38,598 bases of DNA from Actinoplanes xinjiangensis (lineage in GTDB: Bacteria; Actinomycetota; Actinomycetes; Mycobacteriales; Micromonosporaceae): NCBI RefSeq assembly GCF_003148685.1, contig NZ_QGGR01000048.1, positions 1 through 38,598 of the forward strand, in the 5' to 3' direction. The position numbers and the translations under genes are program-made. Below the pieces are notes generated by a model. That model was given only the letters and a program-made list of their open reading frames with translations. It had not been told where the DNA came from and ran no database searches. The stretch's first letter is position 1. Each line of letters starts with the position of its first letter. This document shows positions 22,511-30,420 of this stretch, one piece after another.

Positions 22511-22930
22511 TCAGGCGCGGGTCAGTTCAAGGACCGGGATGGTACGGATCCCGGCCGTCTTCTCGGCATAACCGGCGAACCCCGGGTAGCGCCGGGCCTG
22601 CTCACCGAACCGCTGATCGCGCTCGTCCCCGGTCAGCTCGCGGACCGTCACCGGATAGGTCTCGGTGCCACGTTCGACCTCGCCCCGGCCGGCCGCGACG
22701 AGGTTGTGATACCAGCCGGGGTTCTCCGGGGCGCCGCCCTTCGAGGCGATCACGTAGACGACGTCGTCGTCGGTCTCGTGCGGCAGATACATCATCGGGC
22801 TGACCATCTCCTGCCCGGACTTGCGTCCCCGGTGGTGGACGAGCACCATCGGCGCCCCCTCGAACGGGCCACCCACCCGGCCCTCGTTCGCCCGGAACTC
22901 CTCGATGACTTGCGTATTCCAGTCGCTCAT
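22511..22930 (-). CDS. F420-dependent (Ddn-like) nitroreductase-family oxidoreductase
   Basis: 139 residues of the deazaflavin(F420)-dependent nitroreductase family, a split beta-barrel. Landmarks are WNTQVIEEFRANEGRVGG, VLVHHRGRKSGQEMVSPMMY, VIASKGGAPENPGWYHNL and the C-terminal TIPVLELTR. It would use reduced F420 to reduce an unidentified substrate. ATGs at 22936 and 22930 compete; GAGG is spaced correctly only for 22930. No F420-synthesis gene is nearby. Confidence 0.87.
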   Translation of the reverse strand: MSDWNTQVIEEFRANEGRVGGPFEGAPMVLVHHRGRKSGQEMVSPMMYLPHETDDDVVYVIASKGGAPENPGWYHNLVAAGRGEVERGTETYPVTVRELTGDERDQRFGEQARRYPGFAGYAEKTAGIRTIPVLELTRA

Positions 22931-23002
22931 ATCCATATCCTCGCCGCCGGGCGCGTCCGGCGCCCGCCTTCACCGGCGGCGCGGCGCGGGATCGCCGACG
23001 GG

Positions 23003-24199
23003 TCACCGCCGTCGGCCGTCGGCGGCACGGACACCGACCGGCGGCAGGCGGCGCCTGACCGCGATCAGCAACACCATCGCGGCCAGGCAGAACGCGGCGC
23101 CGAGCAGGAAGATCCGGGCCGAGTACCCCGGCACCAGCAACGGGGCCGCCACGCCGAACACCGCTCCGACCTGGACCATGCCGGTGTAGACGTCGGCTCC
23201 AGCCCCCAGGCCGCCGTCCATCACGTCGCTGAGCAGGACCATGCCGACACTCTGGAAACCGGCGGCGAACACCGCGTACAGCAACTGGGAGACGATCAGC
23301 GCGACCATCCCGCCCACCGTGGGGATCACCGCGAACGACGCCAGGCCCACGCCGGCGATGAGTACGATCGCGCGGCGGCTGCCGATCCGGTCGGCCAGGG
23401 CGGTGATCGGGCCCAGCAGCGGGACCTCCGCGGCGACCGACATCAGCAGCAGCAGCGCCACGGACGTGCCGGACAGGCCCTGATCCACCATGAACAACGG
23501 CAGGTAGACCAGGCGGACAGCGTCGGCGGCGCGGAGCAGCAGCACCGCCAGGACGCAGATCAGCAGCGTCACGCCGGCCCGGAACCGCCGGCCGGGTCCG
23601 GCCGCCGCCGGAGCGGGCACGGCGGCCGCCGGAGCGGGCACCACGGCCGCCGGGGCAGGTCTTCTGTCACCCAGGGGGATGAGCCCGTCGATGAGCGCGA
23701 GGACGGCCGCGATCCACAGCGGCTGGAAGTCGTCGTCGAGGCTGTGCAGGAGCCCACCGGCCGAGGCCAGGGCGAGACCGCCGAGGTAGCCGATGACGAA
23801 GACCCGGCGCATCCGCCCGACCAGACGGGCGGGCCCGGCCACGTCACGGCCGCCGATGACGCTGAGGTAATGGGGGAAGACCAGCGTCATCGTCATCATC
23901 GCCGCACCGCCGAGGTACATCGCCGGAGACGGTGCGGTGGCGAGCACGAGCAGGGTGCCCAGCGCCGCGACGACACCGCAGACCGAGGGGCCCCACCAGG
24001 GCGAACCCCGCCGCCGCAGAGCCGGGCCCCCGAGGAGGTTGAGGCCGGCGGCCACCACGGCACCGACCGCGAAGAAGAGGGCGATCTGCGCCTTGGACGC
24101 CCCGTTCGCGGCGAGGGTCAGCGGCAGGGCGACGGTGCTCTGACCGTAGAACGCGGCGTTCGACGCCACCGCGACACGGGCACGGAGAGTACTGGTCAT
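23003..24199 (-). CDS. MFS transporter (sugar-efflux-like)
   Basis: 398 residues with about 12 hydrophobic segments split by a central Ala/Pro-rich linker that contains three 7-residue repeats (PAPAAxx). The second half has VRLVYLPLFMVDQGLSG, GPITALADRIGSRRAIVL and VYTGMVQVGAVFG, resembling SetA/YfnA-type sugar-efflux MFS proteins. The ATG at 24199 lies five bases after TACCAT, so the mRNA may be leaderless. It follows the MBL gene on the same strand with 17 bases between and could be its operon partner. Substrate unknown. Confidence 0.8.
   Translation of the reverse strand: MTSTLRARVAVASNAAFYGQSTVALPLTLAANGASKAQIALFFAVGAVVAAGLNLLGGPALRRRGSPWWGPSVCGVVAALGTLLVLATAPSPAMYLGGAAMMTMTLVFPHYLSVIGGRDVAGPARLVGRMRRVFVIGYLGGLALASAGGLLHSLDDDFQPLWIAAVLALIDGLIPLGDRRPAPAAVVPAPAAAVPAPAAAGPGRRFRAGVTLLICVLAVLLLRAADAVRLVYLPLFMVDQGLSGTSVALLLLMSVAAEVPLLGPITALADRIGSRRAIVLIAGVGLASFAVIPTVGGMVALIVSQLLYAVFAAGFQSVGMVLLSDVMDGGLGAGADVYTGMVQVGAVFGVAAPLLVPGYSARIFLLGAAFCLAAMVLLIAVRRRLPPVGVRAADGRRR
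23597..23659. repeat. Three 21-bp coding repeats in the MFS linker
   Basis: Three consecutive seven-codon units (PAPAAVV, PAPAAAV, PAPAAAG on the minus strand) encode the cytoplasmic linker between the two transporter halves. Probably slippage-born and tolerant of copy-number change. Confidence 0.75.
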
Positions 24200-24216
24200 C
24201 GGCGATGGTAACTGGA

Positions 24217-25119
24217 TCAGCGGCGCAGGAACGCCTCCTGGATGCGGCGGAGCTTTGCGCGTACCAGGAGGTTGCGTTTTTCTCTGCCGCCCGGCTCGTT
24301 GTAGAGGATGAAGTCGGGGTGCCGGTGGATGCCGGGCCGGCCGGCGGCCCGCACGGTGGCGTCGCGGACCGCGGTGAGCTGGGCGACGGTCAACGGCAGC
24401 ACGTGCTCGTCCGGCTGGAACCTCGCGCCGAGCGGATAGTCGCGGCCCGGCCTGCGGGTCATCTCGATGTGGCAGCCGAGGACGTGCGTCACCGGGTGCG
24501 TCCCGGCGAAGGCGACCAGACTCACCAGGGTCTCGCGGAAGGCCGGGTAGTCGGCGATGTAGAGACGGCCCGGATAGACGGTGTCGCCGGTGAGCAGGAT
24601 GCCGGTCCACGGGTCGTAGACGGTGACGGCGGCGTCGTGGTGCCCCGGCGAGCCGAGGACCTCCAGAACGCGGCCGCCCAGGTCGAACAGAACCGAGCCG
24701 GTGAGCCCGCCGGGAAAGCCGAAGAACCGCCGGACCGCCTCCTCGCCGTGCGGCACCACCGTCGTGGCCGGACGGCCGGCGAACTGCGCGTCGGCTGCCA
24801 CGTGGTCGCCGTGCCCGTGCGAATGGGCGACGACCAGCTCATACCCCTCGCGCGGATGCTTCGCCAGCCAGGCGTCGACGAGCGCGTCGACCGTGGCACG
24901 CAGCGGGAACAGCGCGGGGTCGGCGGTGGCACCGGTGTCGAGCAGCAGCGCCCGGTCGGCGCCGAAGAGCAGGTAGAGGAACGGCGCCTCGTAGTCGAGC
25001 CGTTTGCTCTGGCGCAGGATGACCGTGCGCTCGTCGTAGAAGTGGATCTGGATCGGCGGCTCCCCGCGGCGGCCGTGGATCCAGCTGACGTCGAGTGAAC
25101 CGGTCGCGATCTCAGTCAT
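24217..25119 (-). CDS. MBL-fold metallo-hydrolase
   Basis: 300 residues. The HxHxDH motif is H101, H103, D105 and H106 (HSHGHGDH), followed by PGHHD and GDTVYP metal-ligand segments, so a complete binuclear site is likely. A C-terminal extension (HPDFILYNEPGGREKRNLLV and on) is rich in basic residues. No signal peptide. GGAGG seven bases before the ATG at 25119 fixes the start. It is followed closely by the MFS gene. The substrate is unknown; lactonase-type activity is possible but cannot be assigned. Confidence 0.85.
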   Translation of the reverse strand: MTEIATGSLDVSWIHGRRGEPPIQIHFYDERTVILRQSKRLDYEAPFLYLLFGADRALLLDTGATADPALFPLRATVDALVDAWLAKHPREGYELVVAHSHGHGDHVAADAQFAGRPATTVVPHGEEAVRRFFGFPGGLTGSVLFDLGGRVLEVLGSPGHHDAAVTVYDPWTGILLTGDTVYPGRLYIADYPAFRETLVSLVAFAGTHPVTHVLGCHIEMTRRPGRDYPLGARFQPDEHVLPLTVAQLTAVRDATVRAAGRPGIHRHPDFILYNEPGGREKRNLLVRAKLRRIQEAFLRR

Positions 25120-25255
25120 CGTTCGGCCTCCGTGGGCAGCGGAATCGCAGAGTAGGTGGCGGGCGAGGCGGCGGGGAGCACTTCGGAACGTCAACGGACA
25201 CCGAGGATATCGGCGGGCGGGCGCGGCCGGGTCCGGGCGGCGCGGCCGGCGGCGA

Positions 25256-25267
25256 TAGGGTTCGGCG
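25256..25267 (+). promoter_or_regulatory. -10 element of a leaderless deformylase transcript
   Basis: TAGGGT at 25256-25261 is followed by six bases and then the GTG start. No Shine-Dalgarno sequence. The -35 region is GC-rich and unclear. Confidence 0.45.
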
Positions 25268-25777
25268 GTGGCTGACGCTCGACCGATCACCTACTACGGC
25301 ACGCCGGTGCTGCACCGCCGCTGTGCCGATGTCACCGTCTTCAACCGGGCGCTCGGCGACCTGATCGAGGACATGTTCGCCTCGATGTACGCCGCGAAGG
25401 GGGTCGGTCTGGCCGCCAACCAGATCGGCGTGGACGCCCAGATCTTCGTCTACGACTGCCCGGACGCCGACGACGTGCGGCAGAAGGGCTACGTGATCAA
25501 CCCGGTGATCACGTCGACGTCGGACGCGGTCGACGACGGCACCGAGGGCTGCCTGTCGGTGCCCGGCCCGCGGGCCGCGGTGCCGCGCGCGACGGTCGCC
25601 ACGGTGACCGGCGCCGACCTCGACGGAAAGCCGGTCACGGTCACCGGGACCGGCTATTTCGCGCGCTGCCTCCAGCACGAGACCGACCATCTCAACGGGA
25701 CCCTCTACGTCGACCTGCTGCCCCGGGCGCAGCGCGACGAGCTGCTGCGCGAGGCGGGTCTCACGCCACCGCCGTGA
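25268..25777 (+). CDS. def: Peptide deformylase
   Basis: 169 residues with all three deformylase motifs: GVGLAANQIG (45-54), EGCLSVPG (93-100, metal ligand C95) and QHETDHLNG (136-144, ligands H137 and H141 and catalytic E138). It removes the formyl group from nascent N-terminal Met. No fmt, pri or other translation gene is beside it, so it may be one of several deformylase copies usual in actinomycetes. The 3' end overlaps the converging comB-like gene by 17 bases. Confidence 0.93.
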   Translation: MADARPITYYGTPVLHRRCADVTVFNRALGDLIEDMFASMYAAKGVGLAANQIGVDAQIFVYDCPDADDVRQKGYVINPVITSTSDAVDDGTEGCLSVPGPRAAVPRATVATVTGADLDGKPVTVTGTGYFARCLQHETDHLNGTLYVDLLPRAQRDELLREAGLTPPP

Positions 25778-26492
25778 GGACGACGTGGTCGTCGCGGACC
25801 TCGCCGGTCATCGCGAAGTCCGACCGGTCGACGTCGCAGCAGAAGCTCAGGTCCCGGGACAGGTCGACCTGTTCGGACGCGGGTTTCCGGGCGTACCTGC
25901 CGGCGTGCTCGGCCGCACCGGCCCGTACGCCCGCGACCAGGTCCGCCCGGTCCGGCGCCGACCCGCCGAGCAGTGCCGCCAGGTGGCCGGCGCAGGCCCG
26001 GTCCTCGGTGGTCCGTCCGGTGCGGAGGATCGTCCACGGCACCCCGGCGTGGTGCGCGGTGATCCATCGGGCGGTGGCGCCGACGTTGCGTGCCGATGCC
26101 GCGAGCAGCGCCACCGGGCCGCGGCAGCGGGCGAGCCCGACCGTGCCGTTCGACGTCGCCTGGATCAGGCGCCGGCCGGCCACCGGTGCCGTCGACATCT
26201 CGAACGGCGAGTTCCCCAGGTCGTAGTCGGCCGGCCGGAGCCCGTGGGACTCGCCCACCAGCAGACGATCCGGGAGCCGCCGCCGCAGTTCCCGGCCGGC
26301 CTGCACCGACGGTGCGCACGCGATCTCGGCGGCGCCCCGCTCGAAGGCGACCGCCGCCGTCGTGAACGCCCGGATGACGTCGATGACGACGACGACCCGG
26401 CCGGGTGGCACCTGTGCATCCATACCGATGACCGACACGAGCGCCGATCGTTCCCCCACAGGCGCTGCCCGGCAACAGCATTCCCGTGTCAC
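25761..26492 (-). CDS. 2-phosphosulfolactate phosphatase (ComB-like)
   Basis: 243 residues from the earliest start; about 220 from the ATG at 26423. Family features are VVVVIDVIRAFTTAAVAFERGA, LVGESHGLRPADYDLGNSPFE and ATSNGTVGLARC, which match ComB. ComB hydrolyses 2-phospho-3-sulfolactate to sulfolactate, a step of coenzyme M or sulfolactate routes. No comA or comC is nearby and actinomycetes are not methanogens, so the real substrate is uncertain. Neither start has a good Shine-Dalgarno sequence. The regulatory box at 26507-26524 lies only 15 bases upstream of the GTG at 26492, which favours an internal start near 26423-26438. Confidence 0.78.
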   Translation of the reverse strand: MTRECCCRAAPVGERSALVSVIGMDAQVPPGRVVVVIDVIRAFTTAAVAFERGAAEIACAPSVQAGRELRRRLPDRLLVGESHGLRPADYDLGNSPFEMSTAPVAGRRLIQATSNGTVGLARCRGPVALLAASARNVGATARWITAHHAGVPWTILRTGRTTEDRACAGHLAALLGGSAPDRADLVAGVRAGAAEHAGRYARKPASEQVDLSRDLSFCCDVDRSDFAMTGEVRDDHVVLTAVA

Positions 26493-26506
26493 GGCCGGCC
26501 CGGAAC

Positions 26507-26524
26507 TGTCACGCCGCTGTCATG
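26507..26524. promoter_or_regulatory. TGTCA direct-repeat box upstream of the comB-like gene
   Basis: 18 bases with two TGTCA repeats 11 bases apart (TGTCACGC, two bases, CTGTCATG). Sixteen of 18 positions match the box at 29620-29637 in front of the response-regulator gene. An OmpR-family response regulator typically binds such tandem sites. Confidence 0.5.
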
Positions 26525-26596
26525 TAACGGGGACGGAAATGCCACGGCGGGGGCGGATACTTCCGTTTCGAGGCCATGCGAGGTCTTGATCCGCAT

Positions 26597-26632
26597 CGGG
26601 TGACGGCGTACCGGTTCGGGCGCCGTCACCCG
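26597..26632 (-). terminator. 12-bp stem hairpin after the DUF3040 gene
   Basis: CGGGTGACGGCG (26597-26608) and CGCCGTCACCCG (26621-26632) pair perfectly around a 12-base loop. It begins two bases beyond the stop of the minus-strand DUF3040 gene. No U-run follows, as is common in actinobacteria. Confidence 0.75.
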
Positions 26633-26633
26633 G

Positions 26634-26900
26634 TCATCTGTTGGACGAGAGCCGCCGCCTGCGGTAGAGGCCCAGACCGACCGCGACGGCCACGGTGACG
26701 CAGGTGATCGCCACCCCGACGGCGCCCCAGACCACCATCAGCACCGACAGGCCGGCCCAGACGAGGGCGCCGACGACCGCGAGAACCGACAGCATCACCC
26801 GCTTCGGAACCATCCGGACCGGGCGGGCCAGGGACGGGTCCTCCGCGGCCAGTTTTCCGACGATCTCTTCGAACTGCCGGCGTGTGTCTCTGGTGGACAA
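26634..26900 (-). CDS. DUF3040 small membrane protein
   Basis: 88 residues. The N-terminal helix (RRQFEEIVGKLAAEDPSLAR) is the DUF3040 signature and is followed by two membrane segments (about residues 36-58 and 60-80) and a basic tail RRRRLSSNR. The only in-frame start is TTG at 26900 because a stop lies just upstream. It is the likely last gene of the minus-strand signalling unit, 90 bases after the lipoprotein gene. Function unknown. Confidence 0.75.
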   Translation of the reverse strand: MSTRDTRRQFEEIVGKLAAEDPSLARPVRMVPKRVMLSVLAVVGALVWAGLSVLMVVWGAVGVAITCVTVAVAVGLGLYRRRRLSSNR

Positions 26901-26990
26901 CTCTGGTCACCGCCCATCGGTACGTGAACCTTGCTCATCCATGCATACCCCGTCGTGGCAACCACCGGCATGTCCTGCGGCGATCGGTTT

Positions 26991-27560
26991 TCACGGCGGG
27001 TCGATCCGGGAGCGGTAGTCGGCCGCTGTCAGCGGGGCGCCGGTGACCGCCCCGTCACCGTCGGGCACCTGCAGCGGCTGTCCGTCACGGAGGAAGCGGA
27101 CGGCGGCGATGTCCGGGCGGGCGGTCAGGGTGCAGACGATCTGGCCGTACGCGACCGCCTCGTCGATCCGGCCCGCGCCCTCCTCGGGCACGCTGATCTC
27201 GACGGCGGCCGTGGTGCTCCCCGCCGGGACCGTCACCCGCAGCACGGTGGCAGCCAGCGCCGTGGTCAGGCCCTGCGCCTGCTCGGCCGGGGTCGGGCCG
27301 GCCACCAGTAGGTCGAGCTGGCGTTGCGGGCCCAGCCCGGCCCCGGACCGGCGGACGGTCTCCACCAGCCGGTCGTCGCGGGTCAGGCAGATCACCTGGG
27401 CGACCTCGCCGGCCGGTTCGCCGGTGGTGGCCGAGGCGGTTCCGTTCAGCGGGCGCCGGGGCAGGGTGACCGGGTGCGGCTCGTCCTGGGCCGGAACACC
27501 GCACGCGGAGAGTAGGACGATGCAGGTCAGGGCGGTGGCGGTGCCGCGTACGCCGCTCAT
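26991..27560 (-). CDS. GerMN-domain lipoprotein of a two-component operon
   Basis: 189 residues with a signal peptide and lipobox LLSAC (Cys20), so it should be anchored to the outer face of the membrane. The body fits a GerMN/LpqB-type domain: LVETVRRSGAGLGPQRQLDLL, VAGPTPAEQAQGLTTALA, VEISVPEEG and IVCTLTARPDI. Its ATG overlaps the sensor-kinase stop (ATGA). Lipoproteins in this position (as LpqB with MtrAB) modulate the sensor; that role is inferred. Confidence 0.82.
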   Translation of the reverse strand: MSGVRGTATALTCIVLLSACGVPAQDEPHPVTLPRRPLNGTASATTGEPAGEVAQVICLTRDDRLVETVRRSGAGLGPQRQLDLLVAGPTPAEQAQGLTTALAATVLRVTVPAGSTTAAVEISVPEEGAGRIDEAVAYGQIVCTLTARPDIAAVRFLRDGQPLQVPDGDGAVTGAPLTAADYRSRIDPP

Positions 27561-28900
27561 GTCCCGGCTCCAGGAAGGGTGATGCGGAAGCGGGCGCCGC
27601 CGCCGGGGCGCTCGGTGACCCCGGCGTCACCGCCGTGGGCGGCCGCATGCCCGGCCACGATGGCCAGGCCGAGGCCGGTGCCGTCGCCGTCACCACGGGC
27701 GTGGGAGGCGGGGCCGCGCACGAACCGGTCGAAGATGGTGGCCCGGTCCGTCTCGGCCACCCCCGGTCCGGCGTCGTCGACCTCCAGGTAGCCGGGACCG
27801 ATGCGGACGGCGACCGGTCCACCGCCGTAGCGGACCGCGTTGTCGATCAGGTTGCCGAGCGCCTGCTCGACCCGGCGCCGGTCGACCGACCAGGCCGACG
27901 CGGTGCCCGGGACCGTCTCGACCAGGTCGGCGGGCAGCTCACGGGAGCGGCAGACCCGCTCGGCGAGCGCCACCACGTCGACCGGTTCGCGGTGGGCCGG
28001 CTGGTCGGTGCGGGCCAGTTCGAGCAGATCGTTGACGAGCGCCTGGAAGCGGGTGATCTCGGCGGTGACCAGGGTGACGGCGGCACCGGCGCGGTCGTCG
28101 AGCTGGTCGCGGCGCCGGTCGAGGACACTGGCGGCGGCCTCCAGCGTCTGCAACGGGGACCGCAGTTCGTGGCTGACGTCGGCGGCGAAGCGGCGGTCCC
28201 GTTCCAGCCGGCGGGCCAGCTGGTCGGCCATGTCGTTGAACGCCGCGGAGAGCGGGGCGAGATCGGGTTCGGTCGCGGGGTCGAGACGGGTGGTCAGGTC
28301 ACCGCCGGCGATCCCGCGGGCGGCCTCGGCCACGGCGGTCACCGGGCGCAGCGCGTGGCGGGTCACATACCAGCCGACGGCCGCGCCGGCGGCCGCCACC
28401 ATGATCGCGACAGCGGTCAGGACCAGGGCGAGTGTCCGGAGGGTACGGTCCAGCTCACCCAGCGAGACGATCTCGTAGAACACCGCCTCACCGGCCAGCG
28501 GGACGCCCACGATCAGGGCCGGCCGCCCGTCCCGGCGGATGCGCTGCGCACCGGCCTCACCGCTCGCGGTCATCTCCTGGAGCCCGGGCGGTACGGCCGT
28601 GTCGACGGCCAGGTCGGCGCTGCGCGAGTGCCAGCGCCCGTCCAGGTGCAGCAGCACATACCGGTCGGTGCCGGTGTCCAGCGACCGCAGCACCTCCAGC
28701 ACGTCCGGGGCGGGACCGGCGATCCCGGCGTCCACCACGGTCGCGTCGTAGTAGGTGGCCCGCACGGCGGTCCGCTCCCGCTCGGCGAACAGGGTGTTGC
28801 GGACCGACTCGTACGACACCAGGCTGACGCACGCCGACAGGATCAGCGCGCCCAGGGCGAAGGCGGCGCTGACCCGGGCCCGCAGACCGATCGGTCTCAC
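27557..28900 (-). CDS. Sensor histidine kinase
   Basis: 447 residues. TM1 at about 10-32, an extracellular sensor of about 120 residues, TM2 at about 155-179, HAMP at about 180-233, the H-box RRFAADVSHELRSPL with phosphorylated H244, then the catalytic domain with NLIDNAVRYGGG (N box), DDAGPGV (G1) and GDGTGLGLAIV (G2). The GTG start at 28900 overlaps the response-regulator stop as GTGA; longer upstream readings are shadows of that gene. It phosphorylates the regulator encoded upstream. Signal unknown; cell-envelope stress is plausible from the lipoprotein partner. Confidence 0.92.
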   Translation of the reverse strand: MRPIGLRARVSAAFALGALILSACVSLVSYESVRNTLFAERERTAVRATYYDATVVDAGIAGPAPDVLEVLRSLDTGTDRYVLLHLDGRWHSRSADLAVDTAVPPGLQEMTASGEAGAQRIRRDGRPALIVGVPLAGEAVFYEIVSLGELDRTLRTLALVLTAVAIMVAAAGAAVGWYVTRHALRPVTAVAEAARGIAGGDLTTRLDPATEPDLAPLSAAFNDMADQLARRLERDRRFAADVSHELRSPLQTLEAAASVLDRRRDQLDDRAGAAVTLVTAEITRFQALVNDLLELARTDQPAHREPVDVVALAERVCRSRELPADLVETVPGTASAWSVDRRRVEQALGNLIDNAVRYGGGPVAVRIGPGYLEVDDAGPGVAETDRATIFDRFVRGPASHARGDGDGTGLGLAIVAGHAAAHGGDAGVTERPGGGARFRITLPGAGT

Positions 28901-29580
28901 GGCTGAAGCTTGTAGCCCAGGCCACGGACCGTCACGAGGTGCCGTGGGCTGCCGGTCTCCCGCTCGATCTTCTGCCGCAGCCGGCCGACGTGCACGTCCA
29001 CCACCCGCTCGTCGCCGAACTCGTGGCCCCACACCCGCTGGAGCAGCTGCTGGCGGGACAGGACCAGGCCGGGGTGGTCGGCCAGTTCGCACAGCAGACG
29101 GAACTCGGTACGGGTCACCGGCACCGGCTCGCCGCCCAGCCGGACTTCGCCGGCCTCCGGGCGTACCTCCAGATCGCCGAACGTCTGCACCGACGTCCCG
29201 GGCAGCGGCTGACCGGCCGACCGGCCGCGGCGCCGCAGGGCCCGCAGCCGGGCCGCCAGTTCCTTGACCTTCACCGGTTTGACGACGTAGTCGTCGGCGC
29301 CGGCCTCCAGGGCCGCCACGATGTCATGGGTGTCGTCGCGGGCGCTGACCACGACGATCGGCACGTCGTCGTCGCGGCGCATCTGCCGGATGCACTCGTA
29401 GCCGTCCATACCGGGCAGCATGAGGTCGATGAGCACGGTGTCCGCCCGGTAGCGGCGCTGGGCGGTCAGGCCCTCCTCGGCGGTCGCCACCGCGTGGGCC
29501 GTGTATCCCTCGTCCTCCAGGGCCATCGCCAGGGACAGGCGGATCCGGTCGTCGTCCTCGATCAGAAGCACCGCACTCAT
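28897..29580 (-). CDS. OmpR-family response regulator
   Basis: 227 residues. The receiver domain (1-120) has the acidic cluster EDDD, phospho-acceptor D52 in LIDLMLPGMDG, the switch residue in VVVSA and the lysine of VVKPVK. The C-terminal winged helix (about 135-227) has TRTEFRLLCELADHPG and RVVDVHVGRLRQKIE. The ATG at 29580 is chosen over an upstream frame because the domain starts there and AGGAT precedes it. First gene of the operon RR-kinase-lipoprotein. A direct-repeat box 40 bases upstream suggests autoregulation. Confidence 0.93.
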   Translation of the reverse strand: MSAVLLIEDDDRIRLSLAMALEDEGYTAHAVATAEEGLTAQRRYRADTVLIDLMLPGMDGYECIRQMRRDDDVPIVVVSARDDTHDIVAALEAGADDYVVKPVKVKELAARLRALRRRGRSAGQPLPGTSVQTFGDLEVRPEAGEVRLGGEPVPVTRTEFRLLCELADHPGLVLSRQQLLQRVWGHEFGDERVVDVHVGRLRQKIERETGSPRHLVTVRGLGYKLQP

Positions 29581-29619
29581 GCCGTCAATCCTGTCGCGCG
29601 TATCCGCGATCGGCCCGTT

Positions 29620-29637
29620 TGTCACGCAACTGTCATG
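29620..29637. promoter_or_regulatory. TGTCA direct-repeat box upstream of the response regulator
   Basis: TGTCACGC, two bases, CTGTCATG: two TGTCA repeats 11 bases apart, 16 of 18 bases identical to 26507-26524. On the minus strand it overlaps a plausible -35 (TTGCGT, 18 bases, GGATAC). It also lies 70 bases upstream of the divergent plus-strand operon at 29706. Confidence 0.55.
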
Positions 29638-29705
29638 GTTGCGGGAAACTTCCGCAGATCAGGGCGGGCAGTCTGGCGGACGTCGAGGAGCGAAGGAGAC
29701 CGCCG

Positions 29706-29993
29706 ATGACCGGGCTGAGTCTGATCGCGGCAGTGAGTGTCGGCGCCGTCATCGGGGCCGCCGGGCGGATGCTGGCCGCCCGCTGCCGGACCGTGCCGGT
29801 GTGGTTGCCGCTCGCGGCCGGCGTGGCCGCCGCGCTGCTGGCGACCGTCCTCACGCGGATGGCGGCCACCGACGGGCCCGGGCCGACGCTCGTCGAGTTC
29901 GTGTTGCAGGTGCTGTTCGCGGCCGCCGGGGTCACGCTGGTGGCGCTGACCGCCGACCGGCCCGGCACCCCCTCGTCCGGGGAGATCCGGTGA
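29706..29993 (+). CDS. GlsB/YeaQ-like small membrane protein
   Basis: 95 residues with three membrane segments (about 3-20, 32-50 and 63-83) and a charged tail. The first segment (SLIAAVSVGAVIGAAGRMLA) resembles transglycosylase-associated GlsB/YeaQ-family proteins, which are often stress-induced. The ATG at 29706 follows AGGAG (29694-29698). The stop overlaps the next start (GTGA). The family match is weak, so 'small membrane protein' is the safe reading. Confidence 0.6.
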   Translation: MTGLSLIAAVSVGAVIGAAGRMLAARCRTVPVWLPLAAGVAAALLATVLTRMAATDGPGPTLVEFVLQVLFAAAGVTLVALTADRPGTPSSGEIR

Positions 29994-30325
29994 GCGGCCT
30001 CCCCGCGCTGGTGGTCGTGCTGCCGTCCGATCTGGATCAGCGGCTGGCGGACCGGCTGCGGTCGGCGCTGATCGAGACGGCCGAGGCCGGCCGGGACCTC
30101 GTGGTCGACATGCGCGACGCCGGGACCATCGACCCCGCCGGACTCGGGCTGCTGGTGCGCGCGCACCGCTCCGCACGGCAGCACGGTGCGACGCTGTGCC
30201 TGGTGGCACCGTCACGGTTCGTGCTCACCGTGCTGCACACCATGCGGCTGGACGGGGTGTTCCCGATCTTCCCGGATCAGCGGGCCGCGCTGTCCGCGCT
30301 GTCCCGGCCCGCCGCGATGGCGTGA
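29990..30325 (+). CDS. STAS-domain protein lacking the phosphorylatable Ser
   Basis: 111 residues, a single STAS domain (VVVLPSDLDQRLADRL, LVVDMRDAGTIDPAGLGLLV, GATLCLVAP). STAS anti-anti-sigma factors carry DSSG, whose second Ser is phosphorylated by an RsbW/SpoIIAB-type kinase; here the motif is D48-P-A-G, so that Ser is Ala50. The protein may be constitutively active, or may bind a partner without phospho-control. The GTG at 29990 is coupled to the upstream gene. Confidence 0.8.
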   Translation: MSGLPALVVVLPSDLDQRLADRLRSALIETAEAGRDLVVDMRDAGTIDPAGLGLLVRAHRSARQHGATLCLVAPSRFVLTVLHTMRLDGVFPIFPDQRAALSALSRPAAMA

Positions 30326-30337
30326 CGCGCCCGGGTT

Positions 30338-30363
30338 GTTTCGTCCCCGGGGCCTGCGGGTCT
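30338..30363 (+). promoter_or_regulatory. SigB/SigF-type promoter candidate
   Basis: GTTT (30338-30341), 16 bases, GGGTCT (30358-30363) resembles the actinobacterial stress-sigma consensus (GNNT, 14-16 bases, GGGTAY), with one mismatch in the -10. It lies 57 bases before the RsbW-like gene, whose products control such sigma factors. Confidence 0.4.
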
Positions 30364-30420
30364 AATCTGTGACGCGGGCGGTCGGGCTCTCCGGCGCGCT
30401 GCGACACGACCGGGTGCCTG

